Assembly (NCBI GenBank): GCA_027718005.1
Contig: JALLOP010000003.1
Span: 1 to 35,545 of the forward strand
Direction: 5' to 3'
From: Patescibacteria group bacterium AH-259-L07
Lineage (GTDB): Bacteria; Patescibacteriota; Patescibacteriia; UBA2591; UBA6264
DNA length: 35,545 bases
Shown piece by piece: positions 23,277 to 31,119 of this stretch (the first letter of the stretch is position 1; each line of letters opens with the position of its first letter). The position numbers and the translations under genes were made by a program. Below the pieces are notes generated by a model, which saw only the letters and a program-made list of their open reading frames with translations, did no database searches and was not told where the DNA came from.

Positions 23277-25202
23277 ATGGCAGAGAAACAATCCTCCTCT
23301 GCTAAACCTGTCCGTCCGGCAGGCGGAGCTTCGGAGGACAAAGAAAAAAAAATAGATTTTAAAGATAAAAAAGTAAGAAAGTCGCTCTATAAAGAGATTG
23401 GCCAGGGTTTTTATGATAATCCAACAAAGATTAAACAGTGGAATAAAAAACGAGCAGCCTTGGAGGAGTTTTTAAAAGAAAATAAGACGCTGCCTGAAGA
23501 TAATCCTTCTTTATATAAAGAATGTCAGGATTTATTAACTCGGCTTCAATGGTATTCATTTTTCTTTATTTCTTCAGACGATGCAGTTAATCTTTTTAAG
23601 TCGGGGATTAATATTGCGCTTTCGGAAAAGTCTTTTCCTCTAGAGACATATTTAAGTGTATTTTTGCTCAATATTCCTTCACTTACTTTACGAGATGAGT
23701 ATAAAGGAAAAATTCGCCAAGCAGTAGTAGAAAGTAAAAAAAGAATAACCTCAGGAGATATTAGAACAGTTGCTGATTGGCTTACATTGTATAATAGGGA
23801 ATTAGGAACAGGAGAAGTGGAAAAAGTAAGAGTGGCAGAATTTTTAAATAAAAATGAACATATTATTAAACTGTCTTCATCTGAAAAAACAAAGATCAAG
23901 AGGCTTTTTGAATTGTATGAAGAATTAAAAATTCCTGCTAACACTATTGAGGGACTTGAAGAAGAAGTATATGTGCTTAATGAACAAGGGGAACTAGAAT
24001 TTCATAAAAGAGGAAAGGTGGAAAATATAACAAGAGCAGTTGAGCGGGAAGAAGCAATGGAAGAAGCAAAAAAAAAGCCGTCCCCACCTCCACCAATTAA
24101 TTTAAACACCGCAATAAAGAATGCGATGGAGGGCGCAGGCCTTACATTACCTGACCAAGCATTACAAAAAAGATTTGAAAATATTGCTAAATCATATTTT
24201 GGTAATGTACGTACTGAAATTGAAACGCGCATTGTATTAAAACGGGATACAAAAGTTGGCGGTATGGGGCTTGATGACGAAACAGCAGATAAAGTTATAA
24301 ATATATTTAAAAAAGAAAAGCCGCAGGTCACTGTTGAAGAGCCAGTTAAAACGCCCGGCGTTAAACAGGCTATTTCTAAGCCAACGCCGGGCGTTAGCAA
24401 GAAACCGGATACAGGATTGGCTAAAGAATTAAGGCCGCCGGAGGAATTAATTGCTGCAGAGACAAGAATGCAGGCTGTGTCACGTAAACCAGAAGAAAAA
24501 CCTAAAAAAGCGCTTGAAGAAAAACTTCCGCCCAAGGCGGATCAGCCTCGGGCTGAAAAAGAACCGGAAATTAAACCAGAACCAAAATTAGAAGAAAAGC
24601 AAGCGCCAGTATCTGAACCTCGGCTTGTTCAAGAAAAAAAGGTTGAACCACCAAAAGAAGTAAAAATTGAGGAAAAAGTTGAACCCAAAAGAGCACCTCA
24701 GGCAGCGCCGAAAGCAGGGGCCCCTCCGCCTACTCCAGAGCCGCCCAAGGCAGAACCAGAAAAACCTCCATCTCCTGCGCCTATAAAACCAGTAACACCG
24801 CCAGTACCAGAAATAAGAAAACCAGCTGCCCAACCGCCAGAAGGAAAACCAATAGCCGAAGAAATAAGAGTTAAGCCGCGAGCACAGGGACCTGTTGATG
24901 AATTGCGGTATCTTACTTTAGGTGACTGGCGTAGATGGGGTTCAACTCAGGATGCGGCCCAAAAAATTCAAGATAAAATTAATTTATTAGCTGAAGAATC
25001 ATTAACTAAAAAAGCAGAAGCGGTAAAAGCATGGAAAGAGTCAGAAATTAGTAAATTGTATTTACAGCTTGGCGAGGAATCAATTAATGAGGGAAAATCA
25101 GTTGAAGAGGTTATTAAAGATCGCCAGCAGACTGGAAAACAAACTTTGACCAAAGAGGAGTTTGATGCAGTAGTAGGACTTAATCGAAAGCTACGCTTTT
25201 GA
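23277..25202 (+). CDS. Pro/Glu/Lys-rich protein of the T4SS locus, function unknown
   Basis: 641 residues, no signal peptide and no membrane helix. An N-terminal helical domain (about 20-225) is followed by an acidic/basic linker, a small helical domain (about 275-340, LPDQALQKRFENIAKSYFGN), a 200-residue Pro/Glu/Lys/Ala-rich tract, and a conserved-looking C-terminal helical domain (about 540-641, LRYLTLGDWRRWGS). At least three repeats are translated in frame: PVRPAGGASED (23309-23340), TPGVKQ...PTPGVSK (24351-24394) and PPKADQPRAEK (24527-24556). Probably cytoplasmic; it may be a scaffold linking the machine to substrates, but that is only a guess from position. I do not recognise the family. 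Confidence 0.75.
   Translation: MAEKQSSSAKPVRPAGGASEDKEKKIDFKDKKVRKSLYKEIGQGFYDNPTKIKQWNKKRAALEEFLKENKTLPEDNPSLYKECQDLLTRLQWYSFFFISSDDAVNLFKSGINIALSEKSFPLETYLSVFLLNIPSLTLRDEYKGKIRQAVVESKKRITSGDIRTVADWLTLYNRELGTGEVEKVRVAEFLNKNEHIIKLSSSEKTKIKRLFELYEELKIPANTIEGLEEEVYVLNEQGELEFHKRGKVENITRAVEREEAMEEAKKKPSPPPPINLNTAIKNAMEGAGLTLPDQALQKRFENIAKSYFGNVRTEIETRIVLKRDTKVGGMGLDDETADKVINIFKKEKPQVTVEEPVKTPGVKQAISKPTPGVSKKPDTGLAKELRPPEELIAAETRMQAVSRKPEEKPKKALEEKLPPKADQPRAEKEPEIKPEPKLEEKQAPVSEPRLVQEKKVEPPKEVKIEEKVEPKRAPQAAPKAGAPPPTPEPPKAEPEKPPSPAPIKPVTPPVPEIRKPAAQPPEGKPIAEEIRVKPRAQGPVDELRYLTLGDWRRWGSTQDAAQKIQDKINLLAEESLTKKAEAVKAWKESEISKLYLQLGEESINEGKSVEEVIKDRQQTGKQTLTKEEFDAVVGLNRKLRF
23309..23340. repeat. GTCCGTCCGGCAGGCGGAGC repeat in frame
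   Basis: A GC-rich imperfect palindrome, translated PVRPAGGASED near the protein N-terminus. Its GC content contrasts sharply with the AT-rich DNA either side. Confidence 0.6.
24351..24394. repeat. ACGCCCGGCGTT inverted repeat in frame
   Basis: ACGCCCGGCGTT (24351-24362) and AACGCCGGGCGT (24383-24394) are exact reverse complements. The half-site GCCCGGCGTTAAAC resembles the TTTAAxGCC palindromes at 31091, 32519 and 34106. Confidence 0.75.
24527..24556. repeat. Two-hairpin repeat, opposite orientation to the leuS copy
   Basis: TCCGCC-CAA-GGCGGA (24527-24541) then TCAGCC-TCG-GGCTGA (24542-24556). This is the reverse complement of the unit in leuS (8172-8201) except in the loops. Confidence 0.85.
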
Positions 25203-25277
25203 TTGACAAAAGAACTGAAGAACGAATTGTTCATAGGTTCATAAGTTCTTAAGTTCATAAGTTTAAGCGAAGCGTTT
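25203..25277. repeat. Spacer with GTTCATAAGTT tandem repeats
   Basis: GTTCATAGGTTCATAAGTTC and AAGTTCATAAGTTT are overlapping tandem copies directly before the PrgI start. No SD is present. Confidence 0.5.
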
Positions 25278-25694
25278 ATGCAATTTGTCGTTCCACAATT
25301 TATTGATGTTGAGAGTAAAATTATTGGGCCGGTCACCCCCAAACAGTTTGTTATTCTTATCATTACCGCCCTGTTTTTGTTTGTTTCATATAAACTGGCT
25401 GATTTTACCTTATTTATTATTGAGGCAGTCATTATTTTTGGATTAGGCGTAACACTTGCATTTTTAAAAGTAAATGGTCAGCCGTTTTACTTTTTTCTCC
25501 TCAATATTGGTCATTCATTAAAGAAACCAAGTTTACGCATTTGGAAAAAAGAAATGATTCCTATTGTTGAAGAAAAAGGAAAAAAATTAAAAGAAGAAGA
25601 AAAGGTAGTTACGGCGCGAAAGCCTTTAGCCACATCCAAGCTTTCACAATTAGCGTTACAAGTTGACACGGGAGGAAGATATGAGGAGGAGTAA
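25278..25694 (+). CDS. PrgI-family T4SS membrane protein
   Basis: 138 residues. FVVPQFIDVESKIIGPVTPK, two adjacent membrane helices (about 24-44 and 48-66) and NGQPFYFFLLNIGH are the layout of the PrgI family, which is found next to VirB4 in Gram-positive and CPR conjugation-like loci. PrgI-type proteins sit in the inner membrane and are thought to occupy the place of VirB3. The C-terminal 45 residues are charged and cytoplasmic. The last codons contain GAGGAGGAG, which serves as SD for the next gene five bases downstream, so the two are translationally linked. Confidence 0.88.
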   Translation: MQFVVPQFIDVESKIIGPVTPKQFVILIITALFLFVSYKLADFTLFIIEAVIIFGLGVTLAFLKVNGQPFYFFLLNIGHSLKKPSLRIWKKEMIPIVEEKGKKLKEEEKVVTARKPLATSKLSQLALQVDTGGRYEEE

Positions 25695-25699
25695 AATTT

Positions 25700-26374
25700 A
25701 TGGCAAAAGCAAAATCGAAAACTAAATTACCATCAACTCAAAAGTATTTAGATATTTCTGAGATTAGAAATGATTGTGTTGTGTTAACAAACGGCAGTTT
25801 GTGTGGTATTGTATTAACATCTTCTATTAACTTTGCCTTAAAATCAGAAGATGAACAAAAAGGTGTAATCTCCGGCTATGTGCAATTTTTAAATAGTTTA
25901 GATTTTCCTATGCAAATCATTATTCATAACAGGCCGTTTAATATTAAGCCATATCTTGCGCAGATAGAACAATTAAAAAAAGCGCAAACGAATGATTTAT
26001 TAAAAGATCAAATGGGTGAGTATAGTGATTTTATAAAGGAATTAGTTGGTATGGGTGAGATTATGAGCAGACGCTTTTATATTGTCGTTCCGTATAATCC
26101 CTTAGGCGATAAAAAGCGCGGATTTTTTTCTCGCTTATCTGATGTGTTTAGCGCGGCAAGGGTAGTTAAAATTAAAACAGAACGATTTGAAAAGTATCGA
26201 GAAGCGCTTTTTAAACGAGTTGATACAGTACGATCCGGTTTAAGTACGATTGGCGTGAGTGCAGCACCGCTCGATACCCAAAGTTTAATTGAATTTTTCT
26301 ACACCATTTATAACCCGGCTGAGTCAGAAATGCAAAAAATGACAGAAATGAAGAACCTCAGGGTTCAACAATGA
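25700..26374 (+). CDS. TraC-like protein (VirB4 N-terminal-domain relative)
   Basis: 224 residues. Marks are STQKYLDISEIRNDCVVL, SINFALKSEDEQ, FLNSLDFPMQIIIHNRPFNI and a C-terminal DTQSLIEFFYTIYNP. This resembles the N-terminal, non-ATPase part of VirB4/TraC proteins, which contacts the inner-membrane complex. It has no Walker motif; the ATPase part is in the next gene, so the VirB4 function is split over two proteins, a common arrangement in CPR loci. A strong SD (GGAGGAG) lies eight bases before the ATG. Confidence 0.82.
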   Translation: MAKAKSKTKLPSTQKYLDISEIRNDCVVLTNGSLCGIVLTSSINFALKSEDEQKGVISGYVQFLNSLDFPMQIIIHNRPFNIKPYLAQIEQLKKAQTNDLLKDQMGEYSDFIKELVGMGEIMSRRFYIVVPYNPLGDKKRGFFSRLSDVFSAARVVKIKTERFEKYREALFKRVDTVRSGLSTIGVSAAPLDTQSLIEFFYTIYNPAESEMQKMTEMKNLRVQQ

Positions 26375-26487
26375 AGAATGCAGAATGAAGAATGAAGAAT
26401 TGGGGTAGAGCTCATTCATTATTCTAAATTCATCATTCATCATTGAAAATAATTCATCATTCTAAATTCATAATTCATAATTGTAAC
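26371..26487. repeat. Spacer of ATTCAT-type repeats before virB4
   Basis: Several overlapping copies of GAAGAATGAAGAAT, TTCATCATTC and AATTCATAATTCAT. The segment TCATTATTCT-AATTCAT also precedes the start codon at 34191. Together they can form long imperfect hairpins. The open frame continues upstream to a TTG at 26443 only because the repeat happens to lack stops. Confidence 0.65.
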
Positions 26488-29400
26488 ATGGCTATTGAAG
26501 TACCAACAACGGAGAAACAAACCTCACCAAAGAAGGCAAAGAAACAAAAAACCCGCCAAGATACAATTACTGCAGAGCAAGTTTTGGTTACAGAAGAGGC
26601 GTATCGTAGAGGGCTGGTGTCTATTCGCGATTTGATTGCCCCGTCTTCGCTGCAGGTTAGTCCTATGTATTTACAGCTTGGCAATCGATATTTGCGAACG
26701 ATTTTTGTAACCACATTCCCTCGATATATTTCAGTTGGCTGGTTTGCTCCCATTATTAATTTTAATGCCTCTTTAGATGTGGCAATGTTTTTCTATCCGG
26801 TTGAGGCAAAAATTGTGCTAAAGCAATTACAAAATCAAGTAGGCAATATTGAAGCACAATTGTCTGAAGAGCATGAAAAAGGCATGCCAAGAGACCCGGT
26901 AAAAGAAACTGCGTTAAAAGATATTGAACGACTACGCGATGAGTTAACAACTGGCGTTGAACATTTTTTCCAATTTTCTCTGTATGTGACCATTTATGCT
27001 AAAGATGAGAAAGAGTTAGATACCTTAACAGAGAAAATAGAAAATTTATTTGCGTCAAAGCTGGTATATACACGCCGGGCATTTTATCAAGCTGAACAAG
27101 GATTTGACTCAACCCTTCCTTTGGCAAATGACAAGATAATGGTTTCCATAAATATTAATTCATCACCTATTGCTTCAAGTTTCCCGTTCATCTCTGCTGA
27201 CCTTACTTCAGATAATGGCATTTTATATGGGATTAATCGGCATAATAATAGTTTGATTTTGTTTGATCGATTTTCCATGCCTAACGCCAATTTCACAATT
27301 TTCGCAAGTTCAGGCAGCGGTAAAAGCTTGACAAAAGACACTCCTGTTTTAGTAAAAGACAAAGGAAATATTCAGCTAATAGAGATCGGTCCTTTGGTTG
27401 AAAAAATAATTAAAAAGCGTGGAGCCGTTCAGATAGAGGATGAAATTGAAGGGGTAGTTGATCCAGGCCTTGAGGTTTATACTTTTAATAAAGAACTGAA
27501 GGGCGAATGGTCAAACGTTACAATTGCGGCGCGAAAAAAAGCGCCAAAAACGTTGTATCAATTTAAAACACAAAGCGGCAGATCAATTACCACCACCGGT
27601 GATCATAATATGTTGGTTTTACGAGAGGGGAAAGTAGTTGCTGACAAGAGTGATAATATTAAAGAAGGAGAATACGTGCCTTTGTCTCGAGAAATTTCTG
27701 GACCAAAAAATCCAACAAAAGACTTTAATCTGCTCACTCTTTTAAAGAATGCATATAACGTATATGTTGATGGTGCACAAGAATTTATACAACAACATTA
27801 TTCTGTTCTAAAGAACGCAAAAATTAATCCTAAGTTTGATAGATATCTATATAAATATCGCCAGCGCAGACGGATTCCATTAAGTTATTTTATGCAGATT
27901 TTACAGTATCTTAGTATAGAACCGGACAAAGAATTATGTCAAAAGGTAAAAGTTTGTTCTCGCAATAATAAAGGGAAAGAAAATACATATTTACCTGCCT
28001 TATTTGAGATTACGCCAGAATTTTTACGCATTTTAGGATATATTATAAGTGAGGGAACGACTGGCGATAAGTATGTTTTGATTACTAACACTAATCCAGA
28101 AGTGCAAGACGATATTAAACTATGCTTGAAGAAGTTAAATATTGCATATAATATTCGGGCAGGCGAAACATTTGCATTTATTGGAAGAGCATTTGTTGAG
28201 CTTATTAAAGCTATAGGAGCATATGGAAAATCAGGGGAAAAAAGGGTGCCGCCATTTATATTTAATCTCTCTAATGAACATATCGCCGAATTCTTAAAAG
28301 CATACTTTGAAGGAGATGGCGGCGTTGAGTCTGCTTCAATCAATGCGACTTCCAAGTCCGCTGACCTTATATCTGATCTTTCATATCTTTTAATGCGACA
28401 TGGTATTGTTTCGCGTTCTGGAGTAAAAAAGAAATGCGCTACCAACACCCTAGATAAAAAGATGAGAAGTTATTGGCATATAAGCATTACAGGACAGAGC
28501 AATTTAAAACAGTTTTTAAATAATATTAATTTTGTTTCTGTTCTTAAGAAGGAAAAGTTAAGAGCGTTGATAGGTAAGAATGAAAATACTAATGTTGATT
28601 TGGTGCCAGGAGTTCAAAATATTTTCAGGGAGGTATATGAATTATTTTCTTTTCAATTACATGGGCTGTCAGATATTAGCAACATCAAGAATGGATTTTA
28701 TAATCCCTCAAGAGATAAACTAAAGGAGCTAATCAAAAAAATTGAACAAAGAATTGAACAATTTAAAGAGTTGGAAAAAAAGTTTGAGATTTTAGAAACA
28801 TTGCCGCAATTATCTTCCATAATTGATACTGGTAAAAATAATAAAGAAATAAATACAGAGCTGTGGAGTAGTTTAGGACATAGTTGGCGATTAATGAAAA
28901 ATAAAGAAATCCGTCCACGTTCAGTAAATGTTTTTAAAGCAGTTAAAATTATTAATGGCGCATTATATTCTTTAACTGATATTAAACAAGCAGTTCATAC
29001 GGGTTTCAAACGAATGAATCTGTCCATAAAGCATTATAAGCATTCACTCAATACCTCGTTAGTTCATAAACCAGAGAGTAATATGCGATATGATATACTT
29101 TATGAAGCAGCCACTTTTGTTCAAGATAATTATCAGAGGATGCTTGAAAGGATTCCCCAAGTCGAAGAGAAATTGCAGCATCTTAAGCTGTTGGCTCATT
29201 CCGATCTATTTTGGGATCCGATTGTTGAGATTAAAAAACTTCAAAATAAAGGTAAATATGTATATGATTTAATGGTTGATAATGAGGTTTTCTTAGCTGG
29301 CCAAAATGGGATGTTTGTTCATAATTCATTTTTCGCTAAATTGGAGGTGCTGCGATCAATGATGATGGGGACTGATGTGATTATTATTGATCCGGAAAAA

Positions 29401-30375
29401 GAGTATAAGCATTTGTCTGATGCGGTAGGCGGGACATATGTAAATATCTCCTTAAGTGCAGACGCAAAATTAAACCCATTTGATTTACCGCGCGCTCAAT
29501 CAAAAGACGTAAAAACCACTGATTTGATTCGATCCGCTGTTATTACGGTAAAGGGATTGCTAAAAATTGCGATCGGGGCTCATATCGGGGAAGGAGTCAA
29601 AGGATTTACGCCGCAGGAAGATTCGTTGCTTGATCGAGCACTTTTAGAAACGTATGCGAAAAAAGATATTATTCCCGGTGCTGATTTATCTAGAGCAGAA
29701 ATGCCTACGATGAGCGATTTGCAGCAGGTTTTAGAAGGCATGGAAGGAGGTGCAGATTTAGCCCAGCGGCTTAAAAAATATACTGAAGGGACCTTTTCTG
29801 GATTTTTAAACCACCCCACGAATGTAAAAATGGATAATCAATTAGTCGCATTTTCAGTACGTGACTTAGAAGATGAACTGCGGCCATTAGCAATTTATAC
29901 TATTGTTAATTATGTGTGGAATACTGTTCGATCAGAGTTAAAAAAGAGAATTTTATTAATTGATGAGGCATGGTGGTTAATGCAAAATGAAGATTCGGCT
30001 AAATTTATCTTTGCATTGGTTAAGCGATGTAGAAAATATTATTTAGGTGTGACGACCATTACCCAAGATGTGGCTGACTTTTTAAACTCTCCCTATGGCC
30101 GCGGCGTTGTGACAAACTCTGCCATGCAATTATTGCTTAAGCAATCTACTGCTGCAATTGAGCAAGTTTCAAAAACATTTATGTTAACTGAGGGTGAGAA
30201 ATATTTGCTTTTGGAGTGCGGCGTAGGAGAAGGTATATTTTTTGCCGGACAAAAGCATGCCGCCATTAAAATTGTTGCATCATATTCTGAAGATCAGTTA
30301 ATTACGTCTGATCCGCAGCAATTGCTAGAAATTGAGCGGTCGAAGCAAGAGTTTGCCGAAAGCCAGGAGGAATAA
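26488..30375 (+). CDS. virB4: VirB4-like T4SS ATPase interrupted by an intein
   Basis: 1295 codons from ATG 26488; about 628 residues after removal of a 667-residue intein. Energises T4SS assembly or substrate transfer at the inner membrane. The N-extein carries the VirB4 N-terminal region (LGNRYLRTIFVTTFPRYISVG) and ends at FASSGSGK. The C-extein begins SFFAKLEVLRSMMMG, so splicing restores the P-loop GSGKS. Walker B is RILLIDEAWWLMQ; later motifs include KRCRKYYLGVTTITQDVADF and the glutamine-containing LLKQSTAAIEQ. ATG 26488 is preferred over TTG 26443 because the intervening codons are repeat-derived. Without splicing the enzyme could not bind ATP. It follows the TraC-like gene and precedes two small T4SS genes. 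Confidence 0.94.
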   Translation: MAIEVPTTEKQTSPKKAKKQKTRQDTITAEQVLVTEEAYRRGLVSIRDLIAPSSLQVSPMYLQLGNRYLRTIFVTTFPRYISVGWFAPIINFNASLDVAMFFYPVEAKIVLKQLQNQVGNIEAQLSEEHEKGMPRDPVKETALKDIERLRDELTTGVEHFFQFSLYVTIYAKDEKELDTLTEKIENLFASKLVYTRRAFYQAEQGFDSTLPLANDKIMVSININSSPIASSFPFISADLTSDNGILYGINRHNNSLILFDRFSMPNANFTIFASSGSGKSLTKDTPVLVKDKGNIQLIEIGPLVEKIIKKRGAVQIEDEIEGVVDPGLEVYTFNKELKGEWSNVTIAARKKAPKTLYQFKTQSGRSITTTGDHNMLVLREGKVVADKSDNIKEGEYVPLSREISGPKNPTKDFNLLTLLKNAYNVYVDGAQEFIQQHYSVLKNAKINPKFDRYLYKYRQRRRIPLSYFMQILQYLSIEPDKELCQKVKVCSRNNKGKENTYLPALFEITPEFLRILGYIISEGTTGDKYVLITNTNPEVQDDIKLCLKKLNIAYNIRAGETFAFIGRAFVELIKAIGAYGKSGEKRVPPFIFNLSNEHIAEFLKAYFEGDGGVESASINATSKSADLISDLSYLLMRHGIVSRSGVKKKCATNTLDKKMRSYWHISITGQSNLKQFLNNINFVSVLKKEKLRALIGKNENTNVDLVPGVQNIFREVYELFSFQLHGLSDISNIKNGFYNPSRDKLKELIKKIEQRIEQFKELEKKFEILETLPQLSSIIDTGKNNKEINTELWSSLGHSWRLMKNKEIRPRSVNVFKAVKIINGALYSLTDIKQAVHTGFKRMNLSIKHYKHSLNTSLVHKPESNMRYDILYEAATFVQDNYQRMLERIPQVEEKLQHLKLLAHSDLFWDPIVEIKKLQNKGKYVYDLMVDNEVFLAGQNGMFVHNSFFAKLEVLRSMMMGTDVIIIDPEKEYKHLSDAVGGTYVNISLSADAKLNPFDLPRAQSKDVKTTDLIRSAVITVKGLLKIAIGAHIGEGVKGFTPQEDSLLDRALLETYAKKDIIPGADLSRAEMPTMSDLQQVLEGMEGGADLAQRLKKYTEGTFSGFLNHPTNVKMDNQLVAFSVRDLEDELRPLAIYTIVNYVWNTVRSELKKRILLIDEAWWLMQNEDSAKFIFALVKRCRKYYLGVTTITQDVADFLNSPYGRGVVTNSAMQLLLKQSTAAIEQVSKTFMLTEGEKYLLLECGVGEGIFFAGQKHAAIKIVASYSEDQLITSDPQQLLEIERSKQEFAESQEE
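27325..29325 (+). mobile_element. Intein with LAGLIDADG homing endonuclease in the VirB4 P-loop
   Basis: 667 residues, in frame. It starts with Ser1 (SLTKDTPVLV), directly after the P-loop lysine, and ends with FVHN followed by Ser+1. Block B is TTGDHNML (residues 90-97, with the conserved T..H). Two dodecapeptide motifs, LGYIISEG (from residue 237) and LKAYFEGDGG (from residue 324), keep the acidic residues expected for an active endonuclease. Block F-like VYDLMVDNEVFLA lacks the usual His. The length is large; about 300 residues after the second motif are helical and unassigned. Serine in place of Cys1 is allowed in known inteins. Confidence 0.93.
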
Positions 30376-30517
30376 TCCCTCACCCAGAAATTATAATGCT
30401 CAGCATTTTTGTCATGTTCTGGGGAAGGGAAATAAAATTAGAGAAATAAAAGGTTAGAACTAAGTAAATTAATAATTATGCTTCGCATTAAAAAATGCAT
30501 AATTTCTGGGTGAGGGA
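30376..30517. repeat. Long inverted repeat filling the virB4-to-next-gene gap
   Basis: TCCCTCACCCAGAAATTAT (30376-30394) and its exact reverse complement (30499-30517) occupy the two ends of the spacer. The left arm begins right after the virB4 stop and the right arm ends on the A of the next ATG. Inside are further AATGC/GCATT pairings. A weak promoter (TTGTCA at 30409, TAAAAT at 30433) may lie within. In RNA the stem would place the GGGTGAGGG start region in a duplex. Confidence 0.8.
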
Positions 30518-31080
30518 TGAAAAAACAAATTTTAACTATAATCATAATTATACTAGCCGGAGTGGTGGTTTTTGCATTAGTTCAGAGCATACGAACAGGT
30601 ATAGTAAGCGAAAAAGGCCCAGTAGGATCTCAAAAAGAAGTTGAAAAACCAGAAGTGCCTAAAGAGACGGAAATGACTGAAGCGCCTGCAGAAGAGGAGG
30701 GGCAAATGCCATCAAAAACAGAATCAGAATTAAAGCTTCAAGCGCGCGCGTTTATACAGACCTATGGTACGTATTCGTCTGACAGCGGCTATGCAAACCT
30801 TGTGGGATTATTAGATTTTATGACTGATAAACTGCGGCAGGAAACACAAGCAAGAATTGACTCTGGTGTTGATAAGTCAGAAGGATTTTTTAGTATCATA
30901 GTTAAGGTGGGGTCAATTGAAACACTAAGCTTTATGTTTGACGCCAGAGCATTATTTACCGCGCAAACACAGGTTCAGGAAATGAAAAAAGGAGAGACAA
31001 AACTTTCTCAGCAAATAGTTGATGTATTGTTTATAAAAGTTGGAGATGATTGGCTGGTAGATGATATCGAATTTAAATAA
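30517..31080 (+). CDS. Small single-pass membrane protein of the T4SS locus
   Basis: 187 residues. One N-terminal membrane helix (about 5-24, LTIIIIILAGVVVFALVQ), a Pro/Glu/Lys linker (about 35-68), then a compact domain of about 115 residues. That domain starts with LKLQARAFIQTYGTYSSDSG and ends with beta-strands (IVDVLFIKVGDDWLVDDIEF). The layout, helix plus extracytoplasmic domain with a final strand carrying W, resembles VirB8/TcpC-type NTF2-like domains, which are scaffold parts of T4SS. This is an inference from architecture, not a sequence match. The start lies on the edge of a long inverted repeat. Confidence 0.75.
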   Translation: MKKQILTIIIIILAGVVVFALVQSIRTGIVSEKGPVGSQKEVEKPEVPKETEMTEAPAEEEGQMPSKTESELKLQARAFIQTYGTYSSDSGYANLVGLLDFMTDKLRQETQARIDSGVDKSEGFFSIIVKVGSIETLSFMFDARALFTAQTQVQEMKKGETKLSQQIVDVLFIKVGDDWLVDDIEFK

Positions 31081-31090
31081 TAAATAGTAA

Positions 31091-31113
31091 TGTTTAAAGC
31101 CGGGCTTTAAACA
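31091..31113. repeat. TGTTTAAAGCC-G-GGCTTTAAACA palindrome
   Basis: Perfect 11-bp arms around one base, directly upstream of the pilin-like gene. It belongs to a family with copies at 32519-32541 and 34106-34128. Confidence 0.8.
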
Positions 31114-31119
31114 TATATT

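Noticed and set aside
24002..24535. 177-codon open frame on the minus strand
   Set aside because: It lies wholly antisense to the Pro/Glu/Lys-rich gene, and its low-complexity Ser/Gly composition mirrors that codon bias. No SD or family marks.
26443..26487. TTG start for VirB4 adding 15 residues
   Set aside because: The extra codons are the ATTCAT repeat spacer also found before another gene; ATG at 26488 begins the conserved protein.
25203..26487. Possible CRISPR array from repeated spacers
   Set aside because: Repeat units are short, overlapping and AT-rich, with no regular 25-40 bp spacers and no cas genes.
27939..28448. 169-codon open frame on the minus strand
   Set aside because: Antisense to the intein endonuclease region, which is clearly coding on the plus strand.
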